From Pseudonocardia sp. CNS-004 (GTDB lineage: Bacteria > Actinomycetota > Actinomycetes > Mycobacteriales > Pseudonocardiaceae): a DNA stretch of 64,000 bases. The notes beneath the pieces are model-generated. The model had not been told where the DNA came from. It saw only the letters and a list, made by a program, of their open reading frames with translations, and ran no database searches. Positions 1 to 8,761 of the stretch are shown here, piece after piece. Made by a program: the position numbers and the translations under genes. Location of the stretch: NCBI GenBank assembly GCA_001942185.1, contig MKJV01000091.1, positions 19,299 through 83,298 of the forward strand, read 5' to 3'. How positions within the stretch are numbered: the stretch's first letter is position 1; the number at the start of each line of letters is the position of its first letter.

Positions 1-174
1 GTGATCTGGGTGCTCACACCCAAGACCGGCCGCCCCGGGCACGTCGAGCCCAGCGAGATCGCCGAGGCGGCCCCGACTGCCGGGCTCTCGCAGACCTCCA
101 ACATCACGGTCAGCGAGGGCTGGGTGGGTTCGAGACTGGTGGCGCCGCGGGCGGCCGCGAAGTCGCGGCGCTGA
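1..174 (+). CDS. DUF3052 family protein, C-terminal part
   Basis: The reading frame is open from the window edge to a TGA at 172-174 and gives the last 57 residues of a DUF3052 protein, recognisable by the run VWVLTPKTGRPGHVEPSEI-like near the edge. The GTG at position 1 is not taken as the start, since family members are about twice this length. DUF3052 is an actinobacterial family of unknown function that commonly sits beside the AhpE peroxiredoxin gene, as here. Nothing in the visible part suggests a catalytic site or membrane segment. Function is unknown; the family assignment rests on recognised sequence and context. Confidence 0.75.
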   Translation: MIWVLTPKTGRPGHVEPSEIAEAAPTAGLSQTSNITVSEGWVGSRLVAPRAAAKSRR

Positions 175-237
175 GCGCGACCCGTCGGACTAGGCTCATC
201 CCGACGGCACCGCTCGACACCCCGAGGAGACCTGCCC

Positions 238-698
238 ATGCGCCCGAGGTCGGCACCGAAGCACCCGACTTCACCCTCAAGGACCAGAACAACCAGGACG
301 TCACGCTCTCGTCGTTCCGCGGCGAGCGCAACGTCCTCGTCGTCTTCTACCCGTTCGCGTTCTCCGGGATCTGCACGGGCGAGCTGTGCGCGATCCGGGA
401 CGACCTGGGCACCTTCCAGAACGAGGACGTCCAGGTGCTCGGCGTCTCCGTCGACCACGTGTTCGCCCTGAAGGCGTGGGCCACCCAGGAGAACTACCAG
501 TTCCCGCTGCTGTCGGACTTCTGGCCGCACGGCGCCACCGCCACCGCATACGGTGTGTTCAACACCGACCGCGGCATGGCGGTGCGCGGCACGTTCCTCG
601 TGGACAAGGCCGGCATCGTCCGCTTCGCCGAGGTGAACGCCCCCGGCGAGGCCCGCGACCAGGAGGCGTGGAAGAAGGCACTGGCCTCGGTGGCCTAG
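238..698 (+). CDS. ahpE: AhpE-like peroxiredoxin (frameshift at the start codon)
   Basis: Thiol peroxidase of the AhpE group, reducing hydrogen peroxide and organic or peroxynitrite-type peroxides in the cytoplasm. The peroxidatic cysteine is in AFSGIC (about residue 46), and a second cysteine five residues later gives a CxxxxC pair like a resolving cysteine. The ATG at 238 follows a good GAGGAGA ribosome site, but the conserved frame (APEVGTEAPDF) is one base off. A G seems to be missing directly after ATG; restoring it gives 153 residues, the length known for mycobacterial AhpE. No other start codon exists in the conserved frame, so an indel error is the simplest reading. Confidence 0.9.
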
Positions 699-710
699 CC
701 CGAGACCACC

Positions 711-734
711 GCCGGTCCGCCACGGTGGACCGGC
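711..734 (+). terminator. Hairpin after ahpE
   Basis: Perfect 8-bp inverted repeat GCCGGTCC / GGACCGGC with an 8-base loop, lying 13 bases after the ahpE stop and ending just before tRNA-Val. There is no T-tract, so it may be an L-shaped actinobacterial terminator or a processing hairpin. Inferred from structure only. Confidence 0.5.
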
Positions 735-738
735 GTGC

Positions 739-813
739 GGGCGCGTAGCTCAGCGGGAGAGCACTCGGTTTACACCCGAGCGGTCGCAGGTTCGAACCCT
801 GCCGCGCCCACCA
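739..813 (+). tRNA. tRNA-Val (anticodon TAC)
   Basis: A full cloverleaf can be drawn. The acceptor stem GGGCGCG pairs exactly with CGCGCCC at 803-809, the D stem is GCTC/GAGC, and the anticodon stem CTCGG/CCGAG holds the loop TTTACAC with anticodon TAC at 771-773. The T arm is GCAGG/CCTGC around TTCGAAC. The discriminator A at 810 is followed by an encoded CCA (811-813). TAC reads valine GUA codons and by wobble GUG. tRNA genes are frequent integration sites and an apparent accessory region begins downstream, but I found no second copy of the tRNA 3' end. Confidence 0.95.
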
Positions 814-930
814 GTTCCAACCGCCGCGCCGGTGCACGGTCGCGGCGAGGTGCGCGGTGTCGGCCGGCAACCGGCGGCTACCTGTGGGAGGACCCGTCGA
901 CGAGCCGGCTGCCCCGGCGGGTAGAGGTGT

Positions 931-1601
931 TCAGCCGGCGGTGGCGACGGGCTGGTCGGCCAGGCGCCATTCGAGCATGCCCTCGGCCAGTCGCACGGCG
1001 CGCCGGCCGTGAGCGGTGAGCTGCCGGACCGCGTCGTGGGCGAGGACGCAGTAGGCGCCGCGGCAGTAGGCAACGACTTCGATGTCGGCCGGGAGTTCGG
1101 CGAGCCGGTCGGGGAGCTCGTCGAGGGGAATGGACACGGCCCCGGGGATGTGGCCGGCGGCGAACTCCGGGGTGGGTCGCACGTCCAGCACGATCGCCTC
1201 GCCGGCCCGGGCGCGGCGCAGTAGCTCCTCGCGGTCGACCTGTTCGGTGTCGTCGCCGTCCTGCGTGCCGAGGTAGCGGGTGCGGGCACGGTCGACGTCG
1301 GCCAGGTGTGCAGCGGCGACGGTGCGCAGCTGCGCGAACAGTGCGGCGACGTCGTCGCGGCGAGCCGGTAGCGGATCGTGGTGCCCTCCCGGGTGGTGGC
1401 GACCAGCCCGGCTTCCCTCAGCGCCTTGAGGTGCATCGACGCGGTGGTCAGCCCGAGGCCGGCAGCGGCGGCCAGGTCGGCCACGCTGCGCGGGCCTTGG
1501 CTGAGCAGGTCGAGCAGCTCCAGCCGCTTGCCGTTGCCCAGCGTCTTGCCCACCCGTGCCAGCTGCTCGAACAGCTCGGCCTTCAGCATCGCATCACCCA
1601 T
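931..1601 (-). CDS. ArsR-family regulator fused to a rhodanese domain (frameshifted)
   Basis: About 223 residues once one base is restored near 1366. Residues about 1-80 are an ArsR/SmtB winged helix (VADLAAAAGLGLTTASMHLKAL is the recognition region). Residues about 125-215 are a rhodanese domain with active-site loop YCRGAYC. The rhodanese half is in another frame because one C seems lost in LA(R)DDVAALF. ATG 1601 is chosen because GGAGG lies six bases upstream; ATG 1607 has no spacing. Such fusions are thought to sense sulfane sulfur or thiol state. It is divergent from the MBL-rhodanese gene, with a palindrome between them, so it probably represses both. Confidence 0.85.
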
Positions 1602-1614
1602 CGACATCCTCCAG

Positions 1615-1628
1615 TATTTCATGAAATA
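1615..1628. promoter_or_regulatory. Palindromic operator of the ArsR-rhodanese regulator
   Basis: TATTTCATGAAATA is a perfect 14-bp palindrome and one of the few AT-rich spots in this GC-rich region. It lies between the divergent ArsR-rhodanese start (1601) and the MBL-rhodanese start (1684), where an autoregulatory ArsR site is expected. Binding is inferred. Confidence 0.7.
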
Positions 1629-1683
1629 GTGAAGCAGATCGCGCGGCTGGGTGCCAGCCCCCCAGCGTGTGTAGGAGGACGGT

Positions 1684-3072
1684 ATGAGCGAGGCAGCCAG
1701 CGATGTCGAACCGACGGCAGTCGTGGACGAGGGCCTGGGCAACTCCTGCTACCTGCTCGATCTCGGTGACGGCTCCGCCCTGGTCGTCGACCCGCCGCGG
1801 GATCTGCGCGCGGTGCGCTCGGCGGCGGACGAGGCCGGCGTGCGGATCCGGTTCGCCGCGGACACCCACCTGCACGCGGACTTCCTGTCCGGCGCGGTGC
1901 AGTTGGCCCACGACGACGGCGCGACGATCCTGGCGTCGGCAGCTGGTCGCCGCCGGTTCCCGCACCGGGGTCTCGGGGAAGGCGATGAGAGCGATCTCGG
2001 GGGGCTCCGGTTGACCGCGCTGGCCACGCCCGGGCACACCGATGAACACCTGTCGTTCCTCCTGCGCGACGGGGAGCGTGCGGTCGGGGTGTTCACCGGT
2101 GGATCGCTCATCGTGGGGTCGGCGGCACGAACCGATCTCCTGGGCGAGGACCGGGCCGAGGAGCTGGCGCGCGCCCAGTTCGCGTCGCTGCGGCGACTGT
2201 CCGCGCTACCCGCCGCCACGGCGGTGTGGCCGACGCACGGGGCGGGGTCGTTCTGTTCCGCGCCGCCAGGAGCGCAGCGCACCTCCACGATCGGCCACGA
2301 GTGGGCCACGAACCCGCTGCTGGGCATCGAGGACGAGGACCGGTTCGTGCAGCGACTGCTCGGATCGCTGGGCAGCTACCCGCCCTACTTCCTGCGCCTG
2401 GCGGAGGTGAACCGGCGCGGCCCGGCAGTACTCGACCCGGCGAGCACCGGGCGGTTGGCGCAACTACCCGTGTCCACGGTGCAGGTCCTGCGCGAGAACG
2501 GAGCGGTCGTGGTGGACGCCCGCCCGGTGGCCGACTTCGCCCGCGCGCACATCCCCGGGTCGTTGTCGATCCCGCTGCGGGCCCAGTTCGCGACCTGGCT
2601 GGGCTGGCTGGTCCCGCCCGAGGCTCCGATCGTGGTGGTGCGCAACCCGGCTCAAGACCTCGCCGAGCTGGTCTGGCAGGCGCTGAACATCGGCGTCGAC
2701 CGGCTGGTCGGCGAACTCGGCGGCGGCATCGACGCGTGGGTCGCCCCCGGACGTCCGACCGCGTCCACCGATCTGGTCGGCCCGGCGGAGGTCTCGGGGC
2801 GGCGCCGGGTGCTCGACGTCCGCCAAAGCGCCGAGTTCGCGGCCGGGCATCTTCCCGGGGCCGTGCACGTGGAGCTCGGCGCCCTCGCAGAGACCGCGCG
2901 TGATCTGCCGGGTGAGCCGACGGTGGTGATGTGCGGACACGGGGAACGGGCGATGGGCGCGGCCAGCCTCCTCGAGCGGGCCGGGCACGGCGACCTGACC
3001 GTGGTGGCCGGCGGACCCGAGGACTGGGCACAGGTCACGGGCCGGCAGCCGCAGGTGAGTCGTGAACCGTGA
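1684..3072 (+). CDS. MBL-fold hydrolase with two rhodanese domains (persulfide dioxygenase-like)
   Basis: A 462-residue cytoplasmic protein. Residues about 10-250 are a metallo-beta-lactamase domain of the persulfide dioxygenase type (motif THLHADFLSG, then TPGHTDEHLSF). Two rhodanese domains follow, about 265-365 and 375-458. The second carries the active-site cysteine (VVMCGHGERA); the first has VVVRNP at that place and is probably inactive. The metal motif reads HLHADF where the dioxygenases often have HxHADH. Start ATG 1684 has AGGAGGA upstream. Expected role: oxidation and transfer of sulfane sulfur. Its 3' end overlaps the MFS gene by 11 bases, suggesting coupled translation. Confidence 0.85.
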   Translation: MSEAASDVEPTAVVDEGLGNSCYLLDLGDGSALVVDPPRDLRAVRSAADEAGVRIRFAADTHLHADFLSGAVQLAHDDGATILASAAGRRRFPHRGLGEGDESDLGGLRLTALATPGHTDEHLSFLLRDGERAVGVFTGGSLIVGSAARTDLLGEDRAEELARAQFASLRRLSALPAATAVWPTHGAGSFCSAPPGAQRTSTIGHEWATNPLLGIEDEDRFVQRLLGSLGSYPPYFLRLAEVNRRGPAVLDPASTGRLAQLPVSTVQVLRENGAVVVDARPVADFARAHIPGSLSIPLRAQFATWLGWLVPPEAPIVVVRNPAQDLAELVWQALNIGVDRLVGELGGGIDAWVAPGRPTASTDLVGPAEVSGRRRVLDVRQSAEFAAGHLPGAVHVELGALAETARDLPGEPTVVMCGHGERAMGAASLLERAGHGDLTVVAGGPEDWAQVTGRQPQVSREP

Positions 3073-4389
3073 CGCACCCGGACGGCGCGAGGCGGTGGGG
3101 CGATCCGCCACGAGCAGGCGCCCGCTCGTGCTGGGGTTGCGGGCGAACCTCGTGCAGTTCAGCCTGCTCGTCGCGGTCAACGCGTTGGTCGGCGGCATGG
3201 TCGGGCAGGAGCAGACGGTGCTGCCGTTGCTGGCCGAGCGCGAGTTCGGCCTGACCGGCTACACCTACCTGTTCACCTACGTGGTCGCGTTCGGGTTGAC
3301 CAAGGCCACCGCCAACTACGCGCCGGCAGCTGGTCGGACCGGTTCGGGCGCAAACCGGTGTTGTTCGTCGGGTGGCTGCTCGCACTGCCGGTTCCGCTGA
3401 TGCTGATCTGGGCGCCGAGCTGGGGCTGGGTGGTGGCGGCGAACGTGCTGCTCGGGCTCAACCAGGGCCTGACCTGGTCCACGACCGTGATCATGAAGAT
3501 CGACCTCGTGGGCCCGCAGCAGCGTGGCCTCGCGATGGGGCTCAACGAGGCGGCCGGGTACGGGGCGGTCGCGGTGACCTCCCTGCTCGCCGGCTACCTG
3601 GCGGCGGACTACGGGCTGCGTCCGGTGCCGTTCCTGCTCGGCCTGTCCTACGCCGTGCTCGGGCTGGGCCTGTCCGGGGTGCTGGTGCGCGAGACCCGGG
3701 ACCATGCCCGGTTGGAGGCCGCCGGGCACGTCGCTCGGGCCGACGGGCGCCACGATCACCTGCACGCCGAGCTGAGCAACCGGCAGATCGCGGCCTACAC
3801 CAGCTACCGGGAACCGGCGCTGTCCTCGGCGAGCATGGCCGGGCTGGTCAACAACCTCAACTTCGGGTTGTCCTGGGGGTTGTTCCCCCTGCTGTTCGCC
3901 ACCGCCGATCTGTCCGTGGCCCAGATCGGTGTGCTGTTCGCCCTCTACCCGGCCGTGTGGGGCGCGGGGCAACTGGCCACCGGCGTGTTGTCCGACCGGT
4001 GGGGGCGCAAGCACTTCATCGACATCGGCATGCTCGTCCAGGCGATCGCGCTCGCGGTCATCGCGGTCGCCGACACCTTCGCGGCGTGGGCGGCCGCGGC
4101 GATGCTGCTGGGCGCCGGCACCGCGATGGTCTACCCGACCCTGCTGGCCGTGATCGGCGACGTGGCCCACCCGAACTGGCGCGGGCGCGCCGTCGGGATC
4201 TACCGGGTCTGGCGCGACGCCGGCTACGCGGTCGGCGCACTCATGGGCGGGATCGTGGCCGACCTGTGGGGGCTGCGCGCCGCGGTGTGGGTCGCCGCGG
4301 CACTGAGCGCCGCCTCCGGCCTGGTCGTGGCCGCACGCATGTACGAGACCCACACCGGACGGGCCACGAGCCCAGGGAGCACTCGGTGA
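3062..4389 (+). CDS. MFS transporter of the sulfur cassette (frameshifted)
   Basis: A major facilitator protein of about 440 residues with roughly twelve hydrophobic segments. The loop motif WSDRFGRKP (first half) and its counterpart LSDRWGRKH (second half) mark the two six-helix halves. GTG 3062 lies inside the end of the MBL gene. One base is missing near 3322 (ANYA to WSDRFG), so the protein is split into 3062-3400 and 3358-4389. MFS carriers of this kind recur beside ArsR plus MBL-rhodanese genes. The substrate is unknown; a sulfur compound or sulfite-like anion is a guess from context. Confidence 0.8.
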
Positions 4390-5105
4390 CGCACCGAGCG
4401 GCGAGCTCGCCGACGCGTCTACGGCGCCGCCGTGGTGCTGCTGATCCTGCTGCGTCCCGACCCCCTGCTCCTGGCGCGGCGGCTCGCCGCGGCCGCCTCG
4501 CCCAGCCCCGCCGGGGCGGGCGGCACAGCTCAGCCGGTGCTACCGCGTGTGGTGCCGGTAGCGGCAACGGTCATGATCGCCGCCCAGCTGGTCATGGTCG
4601 CGATCATGACGATGACACCGATCCACATGCTGAGGCACGGGCACAGCCTGGCGGCCGCCGGTTGGTGATCGCTATCCACGTCGCGGGGATGTACCTGCCC
4701 TCGCCGCTGTCCGGGTGGCTCGTCGACCGGTTCGGGCCACGACCGGTTGCCGCGGCATCCGGTGTGACCCTGCTCGGGGCCGGTGTCGTCGCCATGGCCG
4801 CTCCGGTCCACTCCGTCCCGGCGCTGGCCGCCGCGCTGGCCCTGCTCGGGCTGGGATGGAGCTTCGGGCTGGTCAGCGGCACCGCGATGCTCGCTTCCGC
4901 GCTCCCGCTGGCCACTCGCGCCAAGACCCAGGGAGCCGTCGATCTGTGGATCGCCGTCGCCGGTGCCGTCGGCGGGATGGCCTCCGGGCTCGTCGTCGCC
5001 AGCACCAGCTACGCCATCCTCGGCGGCCTCCTCGCCGCCGCGGTCGTGCCGATCATCGCCGTGACCTCGCTCGAGCGCACACCCGCTGTCAGGAGCATCC
5101 GATGA
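4386..5105 (+). pseudogene. Decayed MFS transporter, C-terminal half only
   Basis: Two adjoining frames encode what looks like the second half of a second MFS carrier: a central loop and helices ending near 4668, then VIAIHVAGMYLPSPLSGWLVDRFG-type sequence onward to the stop at 5105. The first five or six helices are missing, and one base is lost near 4660. Unlike the simple frameshifts elsewhere, the N-terminal half is absent from the window, so this is a real deletion. Its stop overlaps the next gene as ATGA, preserving the old operon arrangement. Probably non-functional. Confidence 0.7.
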
Positions 5106-5760
5106 GCCATCCCGGCCTCGTGAACGGGCCGATCCACCTGGACTGCAACGCCACCACACCGGTTGACCCCGCCGTGGTGCGGGCAGCGCTGCCCTACCTC
5201 GAGACCGCGTTCGGCAACCCGTCCAGCAGCCACGCCTACGCCGAGCAGCCGCGCGCTGCGGTGACGCGAGCCCGCGGCCAGCTCGCGCAGCTGCTCGCCG
5301 CCCAGCCCCAGGAGATCGTGTTCACCGGCGGCGGGTCGGAAGCCGACACCCTCGCCGCCCACGCCGCCCCCGCCGGCCGCAGGCAGGTGATCACCCTTCC
5401 GGCCGAGCACCCCGCGGCTTCCCCACAGCACGACGCGGCTGGCCGGGCTACGGGACCTGCTGCACTGCGAGCTCGAGGAGCTGCTGGCCGACCGGGTGCA
5501 TCTCAACGGCCACCCCGACCTGCGGCTGCCGGGAACCCTGAACGTCAGCATCGACGGTGTCCGCAGCCGCGCCCTCCTCGCCGCGCTCCCCGAGATCGCG
5601 GCCGTGACCGGTTCGGCCTGCCACGAAGGCGTCGACGCCCCGTCCGAGGTACTGCTCGCCATGGGTCTGTCGCCGGAGCGGCGAACGCGGCACTGCGCCC
5701 GAGACCCGCTGAGCCCGACCGAGATAGCCCGGGTGGCTCTCCCTGCGCCAGCCCGGAGCG
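5102..5760 (+). pseudogene. Cysteine desulfurase remnant with central deletion
   Basis: The first ~105 residues (LDCNATTPVDP, FGNPSSSHAYAE, FTGGGSEADT, LPAEHPA) are a NifS/IscS-type cysteine desulfurase N-terminus. From about 5425 another frame gives the C-terminal region (LHCELEELLADRV, LPGTLNVSIDG, TGSACHEGVDAPSEVLLAMG), including the catalytic-loop cysteine. Some 170-190 residues between them, with the PLP-binding lysine, are missing, and the far end (after 5680) is again out of frame. It cannot make an active enzyme. ATG 5102 overlaps the MFS remnant's stop, so the pair was once an operon, fitting the sulfur theme upstream. Confidence 0.8.
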
Positions 5761-5847
5761 TGGCGGAGTGTGTTGCTGCTGGTGAACCAGCTGTGGGTGC
5801 TGCTGCGGAGCCGGGTCGGTCGCCGGCGACGGAGCGGGCGTCAGCGT

Positions 5848-7023
5848 TCACCAGGTCACCGGGAGTTCGATCAGCCCACCGGTCAGCACATCGGTGTTGA
5901 ACCGAAGTCGGTCGACGTCGACGGCGAGGCGCATAGCCGGGAAGCGCGGTCCGATCTGCGAGAACACCGCCTGCAGCTCGATGCGGGCCAGCGGCGCCCC
6001 GATGCAGTAGCGGGCGCCGTGACCGAAGGTGAGGTGCCCCGCCGCCCCCCGCGTGGGATCGAACCGATCAGGATCGGGGAAGGTGCCCTCGTCGTGGTTG
6101 GCGGCGCCGGTGTCGAGCAGGACCAGGTCGCCTGCGCGCACCGTGACGCCGTCGATCTCCAGGTCGGTGCGGGCGTAGCGGGGGATGCCGCCCCCGCCGT
6201 TGCCCTGGATGCGCAGCACCTCCTCCACCACGGCCCCGATCCGGCTCGGGTCGCTGCCCAGCTGCCTCCACTCGACGGGATCGGTCAGCAGCCGCACAGA
6301 GCCGAGGCCGATCGCGACGACGGTGGTCTCGTGCCCGGCGAACAGCAGCGACATCGCCAGCCCCGCCGCCTCGTCGCCGCTGACGCCGTCGGTCGCGCAC
6401 AACCGGGAGATGACGTCGTCGCCGGGCTCGCGCCGTTTGCGCGCCACCAGCTGCTGGCAGTACCCGAACAGCTCGGCCAGCCCCTGCAGGGAACGGGCGC
6501 GCTCACGAATGTCCGCCGCGGCCTGCGTCCACGCCCGGAATTGCGTCCGGTCCTCGTAGGGCACGCCCAGCAGCTCGCAGATCACCGCGATCGGCAACGG
6601 CAACGTCAGTGCCTCATGCAGATCGGCAGGCGGTCCGTGTGCCACGAGTTCATCGAGGAGGGCGGCGGTGAGCTGTTCGACGCGCGGCCGGAGCGCGCGC
6701 ATCCGCTTGGGCGAGAAGTGGGGCTGCAGGAGTGCGCGCATCCGGGAGTGATCTGCGTGCTCGGTCTCGAAGGCGCCCAGCGGGCCGCCGAACAACGCCG
6801 ACTCCCCGGTCCGCGCCGCGTTCCCCGGGTCGGGGTGCGAGCGCCCGAGCCGTGCGTCGTCGAGCAGACCCCGCACCTGCTCGTACCCGGTGACCAGCCA
6901 TGCGTCGTCCCCGACCGCCGTACGGACCCGGTGCACTGTCCCCGCGGCCTGCAGCTCCCGCAGCAACGGCGCCGGTCGGAGCGGGACAGGTTGATCGAAC
7001 GGCAGCTGCACGGCACTCGCCAT
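5848..7023 (-). CDS. Cytochrome P450
   Basis: A complete bacterial class I P450 of 391 residues. The I-helix oxygen-activation motif AGHETT is at about 229-234, the K-helix ExxR is EVLR, and the heme-binding loop FGHGARYCIG places the cysteine thiolate at about residue 340. No membrane anchor is seen, so it is a soluble monooxygenase needing separate ferredoxin and reductase, neither of which is nearby. ATG 7023 is preferred to GTG 7026 because AGGAG is six bases upstream. It is divergent from a TetR gene across a 90-bp region with two palindromes, so TetR control is likely. Substrate unknown. Confidence 0.92.
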   Translation of the reverse strand: MASAVQLPFDQPVPLRPAPLLRELQAAGTVHRVRTAVGDDAWLVTGYEQVRGLLDDARLGRSHPDPGNAARTGESALFGGPLGAFETEHADHSRMRALLQPHFSPKRMRALRPRVEQLTAALLDELVAHGPPADLHEALTLPLPIAVICELLGVPYEDRTQFRAWTQAAADIRERARSLQGLAELFGYCQQLVARKRREPGDDVISRLCATDGVSGDEAAGLAMSLLFAGHETTVVAIGLGSVRLLTDPVEWRQLGSDPSRIGAVVEEVLRIQGNGGGGIPRYARTDLEIDGVTVRAGDLVLLDTGAANHDEGTFPDPDRFDPTRGAAGHLTFGHGARYCIGAPLARIELQAVFSQIGPRFPAMRLAVDVDRLRFNTDVLTGGLIELPVTW

Positions 7024-7041
7024 CACGCTCTCCTAAGTGAA

Positions 7042-7081
7042 CTACAATGTGTAGACTTTGAAATAAACAAGCTACTTGTAG
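7042..7081. promoter_or_regulatory. Two TetR operator-like palindromes between P450 and TetR genes
   Basis: CTACAatgTGTAG (7042-7054) and CTACttGTAG (7072-7081) are inverted repeats sharing the right half-site TGTAGACT, set in an unusually AT-rich spacer between the divergent P450 and TetR genes. The repetition of one half-site suggests two dimer sites of the adjacent TetR protein. Inferred, not demonstrated. Confidence 0.6.
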
Positions 7082-7111
7082 ACTCCGGGGTACACAAGAG
7101 GGGGTGGTGAC

Positions 7112-7759
7112 ATGGGCGGCCGAGCCGGTGCGGGAAACCAGGCCGATCCAGCGACGCCGGCGGCACCGACGGTGCGGCGGATGCGGCGCGCCGACCGACG
7201 CGCGCAAATCCTCGACGCCGCCACCCGGGCGTTCGCCCGAACCGGGTTCGCCGCCACCGGCCTCGACGAGATCGCCGCCGAAGCCTCGATCACGCGGGTC
7301 CTGCTCTACCGGCACTTCGACTCGAAAGCCGACCTCTACGGCGCCGTGCTCGACCGCGCGTGTCAGCGCCTCGAGGACAGCGTCGGCAGCGACGACTTCG
7401 ACGAGCAGGCCATCCCCGCCCTGCTCCACGCGGCCGCCGCGGACCCGGACGCGTTCCGGTTGCTGTTCCGCCACGCCGCTCGCGAACCCGAGTTCCGCGG
7501 CCGGATGGATGTCCTGACCGCCGCCGCGGTCGACATCGCCCGGCGCAACCTCGCCGCGCGGATCCCGGACAGCCCGTGGCTCGACTGGGCGGCCCGGCTC
7601 ATTCCGACCCTGACGATCGAGGCCGTCATCGCCTGGCTCGACGCCGGACAACCGGATCCCGACCGCGCCGCCGGCAGGATCGGCCACGCCGTCCACGGAG
7701 TCATTGACGCCGCCTACGCGGAGGAGCCCGTTGCGGAGGCGCCAATGCCGTCTCCATGA
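7112..7759 (+). CDS. TetR-family transcriptional regulator
   Basis: 215 residues. A TetR helix-turn-helix spans about 27-72 (RAQILDAATRAF, then LDEIAAEASITRVLLYRHF), followed by an all-helical ligand and dimer domain (about 80-205). The ATG follows a GGGGGTGG ribosome site. The first ~20 residues are disordered-looking. Placed divergently to the P450 gene with shared palindromes, it most likely represses that gene and itself until it binds an inducer, perhaps the P450 substrate. The inducer cannot be told from sequence. Confidence 0.9.
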   Translation: MGGRAGAGNQADPATPAAPTVRRMRRADRRAQILDAATRAFARTGFAATGLDEIAAEASITRVLLYRHFDSKADLYGAVLDRACQRLEDSVGSDDFDEQAIPALLHAAAADPDAFRLLFRHAAREPEFRGRMDVLTAAAVDIARRNLAARIPDSPWLDWAARLIPTLTIEAVIAWLDAGQPDPDRAAGRIGHAVHGVIDAAYAEEPVAEAPMPSP

Positions 7760-7904
7760 GAGGGCAGGAGCCGCCCGCGGGGACGCAGCGCGGCAGCGCA
7801 GTCACCGGCACCGCCACAGTTCGTCCGACCGGGTATCGAGGTGTCGTGGCCAAGCGCCTCGACCACACGTACTCCCCGGAAAGCGGACGTGGTGAGTTGG
7901 CTGC

Positions 7905-7940
7905 ACCAAGATCGGCACCGTCGGGTGCCGCGACCTTGGT
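7905..7940 (+). terminator. Imperfect hairpin in the TetR downstream spacer
   Basis: ACCAAGATCGGCACC and GGTGCCGCGACCTTGGT form a long imperfect stem around a GTCG tetraloop, with a perfect 7-bp inner stem (CGGCACC/GGTGCCG). It lies 145 bases after the TetR stop, so it could be a terminator or the end of a small mobile element. No T-tract. Confidence 0.4.
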
Positions 7941-7988
7941 GGGTCACGTGGATCAGGCAGCGCGGGGGACCTGCGGCGCCGGGAGTTG

Positions 7989-8130
7989 ATGTCGGGTGAG
8001 GTGGATCTGCCGCGCGGGGGGCGTGTCGTGGTCGGCGAGGATCCGTACGAGCCGTTCCTGTCGGTAGACGAGCGCGGTCCCGTGGTCGAGCCGGTGCGCC
8101 GGCTGCTCTCCCAGATCGACGAGCGCCGCC
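7989..8130 (+). pseudogene. Possible tyrosine integrase N-terminal remnant
   Basis: The frame from ATG 7989 reads like the start of an actinobacterial tyrosine recombinase: a short lead, then PYEPFLSVDERGPVVEPVRR, the kind of segment that precedes the SAM-like DNA-binding domain. After about 8130 the resemblance ends and the frame runs antisense to a DinB gene. No catalytic R/H/Y domain follows, so at most it is debris. The identification is by resemblance only; a chance open frame is possible. Nearby relaxase debris makes a mobile-element origin more plausible. Confidence 0.3.
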
Positions 8131-8194
8131 ATCACATGACGAACGCCCCGTGGCTGTCGACGCGCGCCCTGGCGCGCGTGCTGGGTGGGCGGGC

Positions 8195-8679
8195 CTACCG
8201 GCCGACCGCTCCGTCGATCTGCTCGCGCAGGATGTCGGCGTGGCCGGCGTGGCGGGCCGTTTCGGTGATCATGTGCTGGATGATCCAGCGGGCGGTGCAT
8301 CGTGGCCGGCTGTTCGCCGGCGTCTCGATGACCTGGTCGAGATCGGTCCACCCGGCGATGACCGCGTCGGATTCGTGCGCGGCGCGCTCGTAGGCGGCTA
8401 CCAGGTCTGACACGGTGTCGGTGCCGGCGAGCGCCGCGGCGGTCGCCATGTCGTCGATCATGGTTCCGCCGAACCAGAACCGCTCGGAGACCGTCAGGTG
8501 TTTGATCAGCCAGGCGAGGCTGGTGCCGGACGCACGCCGGGGCGGCGTGCCGCGTCGTCGGGGAGGTCGAGCGCCTTCCTGATGATTGCTTCGCGCTTGT
8601 ATCCGAGGAACTCGGCGAGCGTCGCGGCCTCACCGCTGGAGCCGAGGGCGGGAAGTGGGGCCTCGTTGAGTGCATCCAC
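8195..8679 (-). CDS. DinB/DUF664 family protein (frameshifted)
   Basis: About 161 residues after restoring one base near 8530 (RRPGV to ASGTSLAWLIKHL). The family forms a four-helix bundle with a metal-binding histidine triad; the visible candidates are the first His in LIKHLT, and the pair in IIQHMITETARHAGHAD. Actinobacterial DUF664/DinB proteins are often mycothiol-dependent metalloenzymes, but the substrate is unknown. GTG 8679 is the first start after an in-frame TAG. It stands alone on the minus strand amid mobile-element debris. Confidence 0.75.
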
Positions 8680-8694
8680 GGCACGGACCTATGG

Positions 8695-8712
8695 CCGGCC
8701 GCCACGCGCAGG
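8695..8712. repeat. 18-bp repeat, copy 1
   Basis: CCGGCCGCCACGCGCAGG recurs identically at 11370-11387, and both copies are followed 9-12 bases later by CTCGATCGG. The copies bracket the relaxase remnant and the HNH gene. Confidence 0.5.
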
Positions 8713-8761
8713 TGCCGCGCGGGTCTCGATCGGAGGCCGGCAGTGCCGAGCATCCGCCACC

